A stretch of DNA of 64,000 bases from Moraxella osloensis (GCF_001553955.1 NZ_CP014234.1:1240001-1304000); one strand, 5' to 3'. Shown: positions 17,043 through 26,462, counted from the first letter of the stretch. The notes: generated from the sequence alone by a model not told the origin. Translations and numbers: made by a program.

Positions 17043-18425
17043 ATGGGTCTCAGGGTAACGAATACGGGTCGGCTTAGGGGTTGCGATAAAATACGCCAAG
17101 GTTAACGGTCCAAGACGCCCCATATACATCATAAACATAATCACCCATTGCCCAGGTTCGCTCAATGTCGGGGTGAAATTTCGCGATAACCCGACCGTTG
17201 CCGATGCCGATATCACTTCAAATAAAATATCAACCAAATGCCCTTCTGGCTCACATATGGTTAAAATAAACGCCGCTAAAGCAATCATCAAAATCGAGGT
17301 GCTCATCACCGCAAACGATTTTTTTACCAAGTGATCAGAGATAGCACGATGAAAAATTGTCACTTGCGGGTGCTGACGCAAATATGCCCTAGTCGATGCT
17401 AGGATAATCACAAAGGTACCGATTTTGATACCGCCACCTGTGGACATTGAGCCTGCGCCAATAAACATCAATATAAAGGTCAATAACGTACTGGCATCTG
17501 TCACTTGGCTATAATCAATATTATTAAAGCCTGCGGTACGTGACGTCACCGCCATAAACCAAGACGCAAACCACTGCCCAGCTTCGCTCAATCCGCCAAT
17601 CGTTTTGGCGTTATGACGCTCAAGTAACCAATACCCCATACAACCGATGACATTGAGCGCTATCGTGCCCAAAACCATGACTTTGGTGTGCAGGGTAAAT
17701 TTTTGCCAGCGCTTGTGTTTGATGATATCTAAAATCACCAAAAATCCGATACCACCCGTGATAATAAGCAAACTTATGATAAAACTAATCATCGGCTGGT
17801 GCACATAGGCAGTCATATTGTTGCCATTTAGCGCAAAACCTGCATTGTTAAACGCTGAGATACACAGAAAAAATGCTTCATACATCGCATCTTTTAGCCC
17901 TTTTAGCGGTGCTAAAAATAGCGTTAATCCTAAAAAACCCAAGCTCTCGGTGATAAAGGCAATTTTGATTACCGCTTTGGCTGTACTACCAATTTGGTTG
18001 CTATGGGTACCCAACGCTTCCTGCGCCGTGATTGAGCCGGATAATCCCATTTTACCTTGCAAACTGGTCAATACCAAAATCGCAAAGGTCATAAAACCTA
18101 GCCCGCCAAATTGAATCAGCGCGGCAATCACCAGTTGTCCAAACGTGGTATAGTTAGCGGTATCTACGACATTTAGTCCCGTGACCGTCACCGCAGACGT
18201 CGCGGTAAAGGCTGCTGCTAACAGACTAATCGGTTGAATTGTTGCGATTGGCAATGACAGCAAAACCGTCCCCATCACAATTAACGCTAAAAACCCCAAG
18301 GACAAAATCGCAGGCGAGGACAACTGCAGTCCCTGTTTGGTAGGCGGCTCTAGGTCGTGAGTGCTGGGTTTTGATTTATCAACAATCTTTGGTTTTTCGC
18401 CTTTTTTGACTTCACGAAACGGCAT
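17028..18425 (-). CDS. ktrB: Potassium uptake channel subunit KtrB (TrkH superfamily)
   Basis: Membrane subunit of a Ktr-type K+ (Na+-coupled) uptake system. 465 aa, with four M1-P-M2 units. The four pore loops are readable: TSAVTVTGLNVVDT, ISAFNNAGFALNG, VTSRTAGFNNID and ISASATVGLSRN, each with the filter glycine. The length and the pairing with a single-domain RCK protein fit KtrB rather than TrkH, which pairs with a two-domain TrkA. ATG 18425 has AGGTG upstream. It lies 37 bp downstream of ktrA on the same strand, so the two are probably one operon. Confidence 0.93.
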   Translation of the reverse strand: MPFREVKKGEKPKIVDKSKPSTHDLEPPTKQGLQLSSPAILSLGFLALIVMGTVLLSLPIATIQPISLLAAAFTATSAVTVTGLNVVDTANYTTFGQLVIAALIQFGGLGFMTFAILVLTSLQGKMGLSGSITAQEALGTHSNQIGSTAKAVIKIAFITESLGFLGLTLFLAPLKGLKDAMYEAFFLCISAFNNAGFALNGNNMTAYVHQPMISFIISLLIITGGIGFLVILDIIKHKRWQKFTLHTKVMVLGTIALNVIGCMGYWLLERHNAKTIGGLSEAGQWFASWFMAVTSRTAGFNNIDYSQVTDASTLLTFILMFIGAGSMSTGGGIKIGTFVIILASTRAYLRQHPQVTIFHRAISDHLVKKSFAVMSTSILMIALAAFILTICEPEGHLVDILFEVISASATVGLSRNFTPTLSEPGQWVIMFMMYMGRLGPLTLAYFIATPKPTRIRYPETHTLVG

Positions 18426-18462
18426 ATCTACACCTAATTACCTTTTTTGCGTGAGTGGTGAG

Positions 18463-19122
18463 CTAAATAGCCGTTTGGCGAATGGCTTTGGCAAGGCGAC
18501 GCAGCGCTTGGGTATCACCACCCACCACCAATTTATCCCCACCTTGAAAGAAAAAGCCATCGGGTAATTGGTTAAAGATTTGCTGGTTGCGTTTTAGCAT
18601 GATAAAAGTAATATCAGGATGGCTGTGTTGTACATCCGACCACGGGTGCCCTCGCCACTGCTCAGGCGGGTCTAGACGAACCAAAAACTGCTCGTCACCC
18701 AATGCCATGTATTGTTTGACCATCGGATAGTTCATTTTTTGGGCAATACGAATCCCCATGTCTTGTTCGGGGTGAATAATATTATTCACGCCTAAGCTTT
18801 TTAGGATTTGGTGATGGGAGTCGGTTTTGGCTTTCACCCATAGGTTTTGTACGTTTAGGCTTAGTAGGTTGAGTGTACATAGCAAGCTGGCTTCAAGGTT
18901 ATCACCAATGCTCACGAGCACGCCGTCGAAACTTGCAAGGTCAAGCTCTTCTATGGTGTCTTTGTCGGTGGCATCAGCAATCACGGCACGGGTGACATGT
19001 TCACTGATGTCATCGACCAGTTTTTCATCAATATCAATCGCTAGGACTTGGTTGCCCAATTTTTCAAGCTCTTTAGCGCAGGTAATACCAAAAACACCCA
19101 GTCCGATAATGGCAAATTGCAT
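18463..19122 (-). CDS. ktrA: Potassium uptake regulatory subunit KtrA (RCK/TrkA-N and TrkA-C)
   Basis: Cytosolic nucleotide-binding gating ring of KtrB. 219 aa, the size of KtrA (TrkA is twice as long). The Rossmann motif is FAIIGLGVFGITCAKEL, followed by VLAIDIDEKLVDDI, VIADATDKDTIEELD and LVSIGDNLEASLL. TrkA-C lies in the last 80 residues (DITFIMLKRNQQIF, GGDKLVVGG). ATG 19122 has AAAGGA upstream; an in-frame TTG at 19158 is rejected. It follows rlmB by 75 bp on the same strand. Confidence 0.94.
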   Translation of the reverse strand: MQFAIIGLGVFGITCAKELEKLGNQVLAIDIDEKLVDDISEHVTRAVIADATDKDTIEELDLASFDGVLVSIGDNLEASLLCTLNLLSLNVQNLWVKAKTDSHHQILKSLGVNNIIHPEQDMGIRIAQKMNYPMVKQYMALGDEQFLVRLDPPEQWRGHPWSDVQHSHPDITFIMLKRNQQIFNQLPDGFFFQGGDKLVVGGDTQALRRLAKAIRQTAI

Positions 19123-19197
19123 TTTGATTTTTCCTTTCTTAGCCCACTTCCTGAGCAATTTTTTTTAAATCATCAATACAGATAACATATTTTCTCA

Positions 19198-19974
19198 TTA
19201 TTTTTTAGCGCGCTGGCGACTGGCTTCGTACAGCACCATGCCAGTGGCGACACTGACATTTAAACTTTGGATTTGCCCATGTTCATTGCCGGGCATCGGG
19301 ATATAAACCAGCTGGTCGCAGGTATCTGCGGTCAAACGGCGAATACCGTCACCTTCTGAGCCCATCACAATCGCCACATCACCTGTCAAATCACAGTCTT
19401 GCACGGGCTTTGCCGTATCATCAAGTGCCGTACCAAACACAAACACCCCTTGTTTTTTGATGTCAGTGAGCGTACGCGCAAGATTAGTGACTTGGATAAA
19501 AGGAATTAATTCCACCGCACCGACGGCGACTTTTGCCACGGCTGGGGTAATGCTTGAGCTATGATTTTTGGGAATAATGACGGCTGAGACACCCATTGCC
19601 ACGGCGGTACGCAAACACGCGCCAAGGTTGTTCGGGTCGGTGATTTGATCAAGTACCAGTAGTAATAGCGGTTTTCGCTCGGCTTGATGTTTGTCAACTA
19701 AGTATTTGAGATCTGCCTCATCTTGGAGTTCAGCAGGGCGGGCTTGCAATACCACGCCTTGATGCTGCGGACTTTCTGCAAGCTTGGTGAGTTTGTCTTT
19801 GGCGCTGATTTGTATCGCAATCCCGTAGGTTTGGGCAAGCTCAGTGATGTTGGCTACCGTGGCATCATCTTGTTTTTTACCGTCTTGAATAAAGAGTGTC
19901 AACCCATCGATACCGCGGTGTTGCAAGATGGATTGCACGGCATGAATGCCATAAAAATAACTCGGTTTTGCCAT
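19198..19974 (-). CDS. rlmB: 23S rRNA (guanosine(2251)-2'-O)-methyltransferase RlmB
   Basis: SPOUT-family enzyme methylating G2251 in the peptidyl-transferase P loop. 258 aa. N-terminal substrate-binding domain (YFYGIHAVQSIL, HQGVVLQ), then the knotted domain with DQITDPNNLGACLRTA (motif 1), IVMGSEGDGIRRLT (motif 2) and IPMPGNEHGQIQSLNVSVATGMVLYEASRQR (motif 3). ATG 19974 is preceded by AGGG. It lies between ppnP and ktrA on the minus strand with gaps of 60-75 bp. Confidence 0.96.
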   Translation of the reverse strand: MAKPSYFYGIHAVQSILQHRGIDGLTLFIQDGKKQDDATVANITELAQTYGIAIQISAKDKLTKLAESPQHQGVVLQARPAELQDEADLKYLVDKHQAERKPLLLLVLDQITDPNNLGACLRTAVAMGVSAVIIPKNHSSSITPAVAKVAVGAVELIPFIQVTNLARTLTDIKKQGVFVFGTALDDTAKPVQDCDLTGDVAIVMGSEGDGIRRLTADTCDQLVYIPMPGNEHGQIQSLNVSVATGMVLYEASRQRAKK

Positions 19975-20035
19975 GATTGATGACCCTTTTTTTCGATTTT
20001 ATATTTGCCTTGCCGCTAGCTTTGTATATTATTCG

Positions 20036-20374
20036 CTAGCCTTCTAGGTGGCAAATGTACTGCACGACTGCTTCATTACGTAGCTCATAACTGCTATGCC
20101 CTTCGACCAAGAACGCTTGACCGGCACGGTAATAAGTAAATTCTTCCTCGCCTGCCAGTTTGACTTCACACTCGCCTGCCAAAATTTCGATACGTTCAGA
20201 TGAGTCGGTTTTAAATTCATAGGCGGGCACATCGGCATCACAAGGTAGCACGATTCCTAGCATTTTTTTGCGTCCATCTTCAAACCAAACGGTCCGACTA
20301 AAAGTACGACCTTCATAGTAAACATTCGCTATTTTTTCTACCGATACATGGTCGAAACGATTAGGTGACGTCAT
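20036..20374 (-). CDS. ppnP: Pyrimidine/purine nucleoside phosphorylase PpnP (DUF1255, cupin)
   Basis: Small cupin enzyme that phosphorolyses several nucleosides. 112 aa, beginning MTSPNRFDHVSVEKIANVYYEGR, with TVWFEDGRKKMLGIVLP, ADVPAYEFKTDSSERIEILAGECEV and a C-terminal EAVVQYICHLEG, all typical of the YaiE/PpnP family. ATG 20374 is set by a near-perfect AAGGAG; an upstream in-frame start at 20395 is rejected. Confidence 0.93.
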   Translation of the reverse strand: MTSPNRFDHVSVEKIANVYYEGRTFSRTVWFEDGRKKMLGIVLPCDADVPAYEFKTDSSERIEILAGECEVKLAGEEEFTYYRAGQAFLVEGHSSYELRNEAVVQYICHLEG

Positions 20375-20423
20375 GAGATTCTCCTTAAAATACACAGTCA
20401 GTTGACTTGATAACGCTGCCTTG

Positions 20424-20453
20424 TTATAAAAAATTATAAAGAATTATAAAGAT
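20424..20453. repeat. Three 10-bp tandem repeats
   Basis: TTATAAAAAA, TTATAAAGAA and TTATAAAGAT head to tail upstream of ppnP. Confidence 0.8.
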
Positions 20454-20645
20454 GGGCAAGTCGTTTTGCGGCAACCCGCTTTTTTTAATCGACAAATGGG
20501 TTTTATAATCAAACGCAGTCCGTGACTTGTCGCAATCAGCCAATGGTATTGCCGATAGATTGTTAACGGTTGATAAAAAATTATGTTCCGTTATCCTTGT
20601 GCAGACGTTGTTTAGACCAATAGAATATCATCAAATTTAGTCAAC

Positions 20646-20679
20646 TTTTATGACAATCTATGTTTTATGACAATCGATG
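20646..20679. repeat. 17-bp tandem duplication
   Basis: TTTTATGACAATCTATG followed at once by TTTTATGACAATCGATG: one mismatch in 17. Confidence 0.85.
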
Positions 20680-20860
20680 AAACCGCCCTCAACTTGACTA
20701 GGCGAAGATTGCTAGACACAGATACCCATCAAAGATACCCAGCTGACTGAAAGTTGGATTTTTGCGTTGCTTATTTTGTAATTGTCCCAATTATGCTATT
20801 GTTTAGTGTGAAACAGCTAGATGGAATTTTTACTGATTTTTGAAGACTTGTCTAGGATTA

Positions 20861-20889
20861 TTGTGAGCTTTTCATGACAAGGTTACAAT
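20861..20889 (+). promoter_or_regulatory. Promoter of recN
   Basis: TTGTGA (20861-20866), exactly 17 bp, TACAAT (20884-20889), about 60 bp before the recN ATG. No canonical CTGT-N8-ACAG LexA operator overlaps it. Confidence 0.55.
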
Positions 20890-20948
20890 AAAGTTTTTGC
20901 AAATTTGACCGCCAATGTGCCACTCTTAACGTCAATGATAGGATTGAT

Positions 20949-22655
20949 ATGCTGACACAGTTAACCTTACAAAATTTAGCCCTCGTCACCAATGCTGAGG
21001 TTGAGATGAATGCTGGATTTAACATTATCACTGGCGAGACAGGTGCTGGTAAATCACTATTGCTTGACGCCTTGACCTTGTGCGTGGGTGGTCGTAGTGA
21101 CGCAGGTTTGATTCGGCATGGACAGACCACGGCAGACGCTTTTGCAGAATTTAATATCGGTCAATTACCCGAAGTCATGGCATGGCTTAGTGAGCAAAAT
21201 TACCCATTTGAAGACGATACGCTGCTGATTCGCCGGCAACTTGCTAACCAAAACGGTGCGCTTCGTAGTAAAGCTTGGCTCAATGGCATGCCCATTAGTA
21301 TGAATGAGCTTAAAACCTTGGGTGGGTTACTGGTCAATATTCACAGCCAACATGCCCAGCAAAGTTTGCTGCGTCCGCAGTTTGTGATGGAATGGCTTGA
21401 TAGCGCCACGGGCTTAAATAGCCAAGCAAACGACGTAAAACAGGCTTTTTTGCAGTACGAACGCCTTAAATCACAAGCCGCCCAGCACGCCAAAGACGAG
21501 CAATTGCGCCAGCAGCAAATTCAGCTATTGAGCAATCAATTAGCCGATATTGAGCCAATTGCCACTGTCTTATACAGTGAACTTGAAGCTGAATACGATG
21601 AATTATCTAACCTTGAAAACCTCATGCAGCAAGCCGCCTTGTCGGTGCAATTACTGGATAATGACAGTGATGAGCCCGATGTGGTAAGCCTGCTTAATCG
21701 GGCGATTAAACTGTGTGAAGCGCAAACCGAGCTTAGCCAAACCTATGCGGATTGCGTTGAACAGTTGTACTCAGCACATACCCAAATCGCTGAAGTGGCT
21801 AGCACTTTGAGCAATTATGCCGAAGGACAAAGCCTTGACCCCAAGCGGTTAGCGTTACTTGATGAGCAGTTATCGACGTTCCACCGACTCGCGCGTAAAT
21901 ATCACACCACCCCTGAAAGCCTTGTTGAAGACAGCCAAGCCTGGCAACAGCAATTAGATGATTTGCAATCGGTGATGTCGCCTGAAGCAATGGCAGAGCA
22001 AATTGAACAAGCTTATCAAGCCTACTTGCAAAAAGCCCAAGCGTTGGATGACAGTCGCCAAGCCAATGCCACGACATTAGCTGAAGCCCTAGTTGCACGG
22101 TTAAAAGCATTGGCATTGCCCAATGTGCAAGCGGCATTTGAATTTACCCCACTTGATAAACCACAAAGTATCGGGTTATCGCAAATCGATTTGCTATTTA
22201 GTGCCAATGTCGGCATGCCGATGCAACCGATTCACAAAATCGCCTCAGGCGGTGAATTATCACGGCTAGCCCTTATCATGCAAGTCATTGATGCGCAAGG
22301 GGTTTGCCGTAATACGATGACCGATATGGCAACCACCACCCGTCAGTTATTGGTATTTGATGAAGTAGATGTAGGTATCAGTGGTGGCACGGCGCAAGTG
22401 GTAGGCGAGTTACTGCGTGAGCTGGGTGAAGAACAACAAATCATTGCGATCACTCACCAATCGCAAGTCGCGGCACAAGCCCATCAGCATATTTTGGTGT
22501 ACAAAACCCAGCAAGAGAAAGCCCAGTCTCACTTAAAAATCCTGTCGGGCGATGACCAAGTGCAGGAATTAGCGCGCATGTCGGGCGGGGTCAATATCAC
22601 CGAAGACACGCTCAAACACGCGCGCAGTTTGCTAGCAAGTCGCCGTGTCAGTTAA
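20949..22655 (+). CDS. recN: DNA repair protein RecN
   Basis: SMC-like ATPase acting in double-strand-break repair. 568 aa. Walker A is GETGAGKS (residues 29-36). A long coiled-coil middle contains the conserved IHSQHAQQSLLRP. The ABC signature is ASGGELSRLALI and Walker B is LLVFDEVDVGISGG, followed by IAITHQSQVAAQAHQHI. ATG 20949 starts MLTQLTLQNLALV, the family N-terminus. It is first in a plus-strand run with yqgE, ruvX, an unknown gene, tusA and xerD, though a 100-bp repeat-filled gap follows it. Confidence 0.97.
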   Translation: MLTQLTLQNLALVTNAEVEMNAGFNIITGETGAGKSLLLDALTLCVGGRSDAGLIRHGQTTADAFAEFNIGQLPEVMAWLSEQNYPFEDDTLLIRRQLANQNGALRSKAWLNGMPISMNELKTLGGLLVNIHSQHAQQSLLRPQFVMEWLDSATGLNSQANDVKQAFLQYERLKSQAAQHAKDEQLRQQQIQLLSNQLADIEPIATVLYSELEAEYDELSNLENLMQQAALSVQLLDNDSDEPDVVSLLNRAIKLCEAQTELSQTYADCVEQLYSAHTQIAEVASTLSNYAEGQSLDPKRLALLDEQLSTFHRLARKYHTTPESLVEDSQAWQQQLDDLQSVMSPEAMAEQIEQAYQAYLQKAQALDDSRQANATTLAEALVARLKALALPNVQAAFEFTPLDKPQSIGLSQIDLLFSANVGMPMQPIHKIASGGELSRLALIMQVIDAQGVCRNTMTDMATTTRQLLVFDEVDVGISGGTAQVVGELLRELGEEQQIIAITHQSQVAAQAHQHILVYKTQQEKAQSHLKILSGDDQVQELARMSGGVNITEDTLKHARSLLASRRVS

Positions 22656-22664
22656 TTTAACATT

Positions 22665-22740
22665 GCTTGTCGCTTTTAATGTTTATCGCTTTTAATGCTT
22701 ATTGTTTTTAATGTTTGCCGCTTTTAAGTCGCTTTTAATT
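22665..22740. repeat. Degenerate ~16-bp tandem repeat array
   Basis: Four to five copies of a unit ending (C/T)GCTTTTAATG fill almost the whole recN-yqgE gap. Confidence 0.8.
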
Positions 22741-22754
22741 AGGTATGCCACTGA

Positions 22755-23321
22755 ATGTCAAAAAACCAAAATCTTACTAACCATTTTTTGATAGCCTCGC
22801 CCAATATTGACGGCGGGATTTTCTATCAATCTTTGGTCTATATTTGCCGTCAAGACCAACAAGGGACGTTAGGGCTAGTCATTAACAAACCCATCGAAAC
22901 CAGCAACGTTGCCAAACTGTTTGAAGAATTAAATATTGATGTGACAATCAGCGACTTGCACCGAAAATTACCCTTAGATGGGGGTCCTATGAACCCGGAA
23001 GTTGGGTTTGTGCTCCATACTGGACAGCCCGATTGGGTCTCTTCGTTTGCCATCACCGAAAACGTCTGTATCACCACTAGCAAGGATATTTTACAAAGTA
23101 TCGCGGGTGGTCAAGGCGTTGAGCATTTTGAGCTTTGTTTGGGTCATGCCAGCTGGGGAAAAGGGCAGCTAGAAGAAGAAATCAACCAAGGCGATTGGTT
23201 TGTTTTGCCGGCATCAATGGGGCTACTATTTGATATCGACCATCAGACTCGCTGGCAAGTTGCCGCTCAGCAGTTGGGTGTTGATTTTAACAAACTGAGT
23301 ACGGATATCGGGCATGCTTAA
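22755..23321 (+). CDS. yqgE: UPF0301 protein YqgE (AlgH family)
   Basis: Conserved protein of unknown biochemical role; in pseudomonads the homologue AlgH affects alginate. 188 aa. Family motifs: [65 protein letters not shown] and [11 protein letters not shown] 22755; only a distant TTAGG upstream. It overlaps ruvX by 8 bp, the common yqgE-yqgF pairing. Confidence 0.95.
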   Translation: MSKNQNLTNHFLIASPNIDGGIFYQSLVYICRQDQQGTLGLVINKPIETSNVAKLFEELNIDVTISDLHRKLPLDGGPMNPEVGFVLHTGQPDWVSSFAITENVCITTSKDILQSIAGGQGVEHFELCLGHASWGKGQLEEEINQGDWFVLPASMGLLFDIDHQTRWQVAAQQLGVDFNKLSTDIGHA

Positions 23322-23799
23322 CCTAACTATGGCGCAAGATACCCATCACATCCATACCATCGAAACGGTGATGGGGCTTGATTTTGGCATCGCAAAAATG
23401 GGTATCGCCTTGGGCAATACCTTAACCCAGACCGCAAGCCCGTTGATGCAGTTTAAAATGGATAATGGCAAACCCAATTGGGATGAATTGCTAAAACTTA
23501 TCGAGTCATGGCAAGTGAGTACCATCATCATCGGTTTGCCGCTGAATGTGGATGGCACTGCATCTGAGCTTGGCAATCGTGCCAAAAAATTTGCTCGTAG
23601 GCTCAAGCACCAGCTCGAAGAAGCGCATCGACCACGCCCGATTATTTTGGCGGATGAGCGCTTAACTAGCCGTGAAGCCAAAAGTTTGGCTTGGGAATAT
23701 GGGCTAATCAAAAGTGACAAAGAGCCGATTGATAGTATCGCCTCGGCAATTATGCTTGGCAGTTGGCTTAGAAGTGGCGAAGGGGCGCTGTTATCATGA
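23314..23799 (+). CDS. ruvX: Putative pre-16S rRNA nuclease / Holliday-junction resolvase-like RuvX (YqgF)
   Basis: RNase-H-fold protein involved in 16S rRNA 5' maturation. 161 aa, with [17 protein letters not shown] near the N-terminus (catalytic Asp), [48 protein letters not shown] and a final [10 protein letters not shown]1 at 23314 overlaps yqgE by 8 bp; ATG 23329 is an alternative but has no better ribosome site. The stop overlaps the next start. Confidence 0.93.
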   Translation: MLNLTMAQDTHHIHTIETVMGLDFGIAKMGIALGNTLTQTASPLMQFKMDNGKPNWDELLKLIESWQVSTIIIGLPLNVDGTASELGNRAKKFARRLKHQLEEAHRPRPIILADERLTSREAKSLAWEYGLIKSDKEPIDSIASAIMLGSWLRSGEGALLS

Positions 23800-24248
23800 C
23801 TCAATTGAATGCACCTGCTACGCCAACGACCAAAGGCTTTTCTGCCCCTGTTCTTGGCTTGATTGAGCACGCACAGCGACTCAACAAATGGTCAATTTAT
23901 CTGCTTTATTTGGCAATTGCGCTATTTTTATTATTTGGTACCCTAAAGAGCTTGTCACAGTTTAAGGACAGCCAAACGATTTATACTTTGTTTCATTGGG
24001 TGCCTTATGGACTCGTTGGACTGACCATACCGCTATCATGCTATGTGGCGTTTATTTTATACCGTTATCGTTTAAGCCAGCCGAGCATGCTTGCGCTGTG
24101 TATCGGTATGGGATTTGGCTTGTTTGTTATCAGTAGCTATGTCGCTCTAGCCGCCTGGATTGGGGTGGCGTTTATGTTTAAAGCCAATTTAACCCGTTTT
24201 TTTAATTTTATCCAAGAAAGTCCACAAACAGAGACTCAACATGCCTGA
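23796..24248 (+). CDS. Uncharacterised membrane protein between ruvX and tusA
   Basis: Not recognised. 150 aa: about 30 polar residues, then hydrophobic helices at about 32-53, 67-90 and 98-128, and a short charged tail. It overlaps ruvX by 4 bp (ATGA) and tusA by 8 bp, so it is translationally coupled on both sides and very likely real. Function unknown. Confidence 0.75.
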   Translation: MTQLNAPATPTTKGFSAPVLGLIEHAQRLNKWSIYLLYLAIALFLLFGTLKSLSQFKDSQTIYTLFHWVPYGLVGLTIPLSCYVAFILYRYRLSQPSMLALCIGMGFGLFVISSYVALAAWIGVAFMFKANLTRFFNFIQESPQTETQHA

Positions 24249-24513
24249 TGCCAATTACCAACTCGATACCCAAGGGCTGATTTGCCCAGAGCCGATTATG
24301 CTGCTGCATAAAACTGTTCGTAAAGCGCAGTCAGGGGAAGTGATCCATGTCATCGCCACTGACCCTGCGACCACGCGCGATATCCCCAATTTTTGTCGTC
24401 ATCTGGGGCATGAACTTATCGAGCAGCAAGACATCATCAACCCGCAACAACACCAAAACCCTGATCCGTATGCCAATGTGTATCATTACTGGATTAAGAA
24501 AAAAGCTGGTTAA
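24241..24513 (+). CDS. tusA: Sulfurtransferase TusA family protein
   Basis: Small sulfur-relay protein. 90 aa with the diagnostic CPEP motif (LDTQGLICPEPIMLL; active Cys at residue 15), then VIHVIATDPATTRDIPNFCRHLGHEL. In E. coli TusA passes sulfur to TusBCD-E for tRNA thiolation. The TusBCD genes are not here, so the partner pathway is unproven. ATG 24241 overlaps the upstream gene. Confidence 0.93.
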   Translation: MPDANYQLDTQGLICPEPIMLLHKTVRKAQSGEVIHVIATDPATTRDIPNFCRHLGHELIEQQDIINPQQHQNPDPYANVYHYWIKKKAG

Positions 24514-24548
24514 AAAACGCCCCCTTACCCCGAGATTTCAAGTCATTT

Positions 24549-25493
24549 ATGTCCCAAGTCGCCGCGCGCCAACCTCGCCAAGTCAAAGCCTTACACCTTC
24601 ATGATGAGCCCAGTTATATTCAGCAGTTTCGCCAAGAATTGCTAACCCGAGGACTTGCCACCAATACGCGCAATGCTTATATTCGTGACTTGATGCTGTG
24701 TGAAGCCACCTGTAGCAAAGCCATCACCCGTTGGGACGCCAGTGACGTGTTAGCTTGCCTAGCGGCGCTCTATAAACAAGGCAAAACAGCGCGCAGCCAA
24801 GCGCGTGCCTTATCATCCCTTAAACAGTTTTTTTTATGGCAAATCAACGCCAATCAACGTGATGACAACCCGTGTGAGCATATCAAGACCCCAAAACTTG
24901 GCCGCGCGCTGCCCAAAGATTTATCCGAAAGTGATGTCGATGCCCTACTTGCCAGCCCAGATACATCGACCCCATTGGGCATGCGTGACCAAGCCATGTT
25001 TGAAGTGCTCTATGCCTGCGGGCTGCGTGTCTCTGAGCTTATTCATTTGTCGCTCAGTGAAGTCAATCTCAATGCGGGCTGGTTACAGGTTACCGGTAAA
25101 GGCGATAAGACTCGGCTAGTACCACTTGGCGAAGTGGCGATTGATGTATTGACCGATTATTTGACCGTAGCGCGACCGCAATTATGTATCATGAAAAATG
25201 GTCGAGAAAGTCGCTGCCAAGCGGTATTTTTGACCCAACAAGGCGGCTACATGACCCGCCAAAACTTTTGGTATGTCATTAAACGCTACGCCAAGCAAGC
25301 CGGCATCGAAAGCGAAATTTCTCCGCATACCTTACGTCATGCCTTTGCTACTCATTTGCTCAATCACGGTGCTGACTTGCGCAGTGTACAGATGTTATTG
25401 GGTCACAGCGATTTATCAACCACCCAAATCTATACCCATGTGGCTACGGCAAGACTGCAACAGCTACATCAGCAGCATCATCCGCGCGCTTAA
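24549..25493 (+). CDS. xerD: Tyrosine recombinase XerD
   Basis: Resolves chromosome dimers at dif with XerC. 314 aa. The N-terminal SAM-like domain is FRQELLTRGLATNTRNAYIRDLML; the catalytic residues are Arg160 (ACGLRVSEL), a Lys in VTGKGDKTR (184 or 187), His260 and Arg263 (SPHTLRHAFATHLL), His286 (LLGHSDLSTTQIYTHV) and the nucleophile Tyr295. The order and spacing match XerC/D, not a phage integrase, and no attachment-site repeats or prophage genes are nearby. It runs convergent with rlmA, 10 bp apart. Confidence 0.93.
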   Translation: MSQVAARQPRQVKALHLHDEPSYIQQFRQELLTRGLATNTRNAYIRDLMLCEATCSKAITRWDASDVLACLAALYKQGKTARSQARALSSLKQFFLWQINANQRDDNPCEHIKTPKLGRALPKDLSESDVDALLASPDTSTPLGMRDQAMFEVLYACGLRVSELIHLSLSEVNLNAGWLQVTGKGDKTRLVPLGEVAIDVLTDYLTVARPQLCIMKNGRESRCQAVFLTQQGGYMTRQNFWYVIKRYAKQAGIESEISPHTLRHAFATHLLNHGADLRSVQMLLGHSDLSTTQIYTHVATARLQQLHQQHHPRA

Positions 25494-25503
25494 GGCTGTT
25501 TGT

Positions 25504-26400
25504 TTATAGACAAATTTTTTGAAACCCATAAATCATAAAATCGGTCGTGAAGCCCATTGACCCTGCTTGCTGGCAGCGCTCGATTAATGCTTCACGTCTG
25601 GCTGGCTGCGCCCGAAACGCATAGGGCGTCATCGTCAATAAATCTTGTAACTGCATAGCGGTAAGCGAAATCGTGGTTTCCACCCGCGTTTGCTTAACCA
25701 ACTCAAAATACGGTGCTAATTCATCGATAAATTTGTCTGAGTCGTGCGCCACGATTTGTTCAAATAGCCCATCACGCATCTCAATCAAGTGATTGACGGC
25801 AGGCTTGGCAATCACTACAAAACCCTGATCGCTGACCAACCGATGAAATTCATCCGCCAAAATCGGGCTAAAAATACTGGTCAACATACTCACCGCCTGA
25901 CTGGCCAATGGTACTTGCGAAGCAGATGCCACTAAGCAATATTTTTGTGTGGTCGTGCTAATTGGTTTAAGTCGTTTGGCCGTAGCAAGTACGGCAGGTT
26001 TGCTGATATCAAGCGCGACTAACTTGCTTGGGTTAAGCTGTAAAAATCGCTCAGTGTAATATCCTTCGCCACAGCCAATGTCTAGCCAATTTACCGATGT
26101 TTGGGAGGATAATAGCCCTTTGCAAAAGTCATACAGCCCATCTTGCAGCGACTGATAAAACCCCGCTTGCAGAAAACGACGACGCGCCATAATCGACTCA
26201 TCACTATCGCCAGGGTTTTTGCTATGCTTATTTTGCACCGGCAGTAGATTCACATACCCTTGTTTAGCGACATCAAAGTCATGTTGCCGCTGCTGCGGAT
26301 TTTCACCGCTGCATTGCCAAACTTTTTCACCCACCTTTAGCGGACTTTGGCAGATCGGGCAGCGAAAATTTGCAGAAAATGTCGAAGGGAATGCCACCAT
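25504..26400 (-). CDS. rlmA: 23S rRNA (guanine-N1)-methyltransferase RlmA-like
   Basis: SAM methyltransferase with an N-terminal zinc finger. 298 aa. The zinc site is FRCPICQSPL plus WQCSGENPQQRQHDFD (Cys14, Cys17, Cys30 and a His), followed by NKHSKNPGDSDESIMARRRFL, the RlmA-type linker. SAM motif I is WLDIGCGEGYYTERF; the C-terminus is MTPYAFRA. RlmA1 modifies G745 of 23S rRNA. ATG 26400. It follows the unknown gene at 26463 on the same strand. Confidence 0.9.
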   Translation of the reverse strand: MVAFPSTFSANFRCPICQSPLKVGEKVWQCSGENPQQRQHDFDVAKQGYVNLLPVQNKHSKNPGDSDESIMARRRFLQAGFYQSLQDGLYDFCKGLLSSQTSVNWLDIGCGEGYYTERFLQLNPSKLVALDISKPAVLATAKRLKPISTTTQKYCLVASASQVPLASQAVSMLTSIFSPILADEFHRLVSDQGFVVIAKPAVNHLIEMRDGLFEQIVAHDSDKFIDELAPYFELVKQTRVETTISLTAMQLQDLLTMTPYAFRAQPARREALIERCQQAGSMGFTTDFMIYGFQKICL

Positions 26401-26462
26401 AAAAATATCTCAAAAAAGCTTTTAAAAACCCAAAGCGTGTAACCCGCTGTAACTGCGCAAAA

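Larger units (their letters stand above)
20375..20948. other. Divergent intergenic region ppnP / recN with tandem duplications
   Basis: About 570 bp without a gene. It contains TTATAAA(A/G)A(A/T) three times in tandem (20424-20453), a 17-bp tandem duplication TTTTATGACAATC(T/G)ATG (20646-20662 and 20663-20679) and the recN promoter at the right end. No RNA gene was recognised. Confidence 0.6.

Noticed and set aside
16887-17105. 72-codon plus-strand frame over tandem repeats and the end of ktrB
   Set aside because: Antisense to ktrB at its end and built from the repeats; no support as a gene.
20462-20494. Terminator-like GCGG/CCGC with T7
   Set aside because: The stem is only 4-5 bp and no plus-strand gene lies upstream to be terminated.
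20800-20948. LexA/SOS box upstream of recN
   Set aside because: No CTGT-N8-ACAG palindrome found; Moraxellaceae also differ from the enteric SOS system.
24549-25493. xerD as an integrase of a mobile island
   Set aside because: Length and motif spacing are those of housekeeping XerD, the neighbours are core genes, and no flanking direct repeats were seen.
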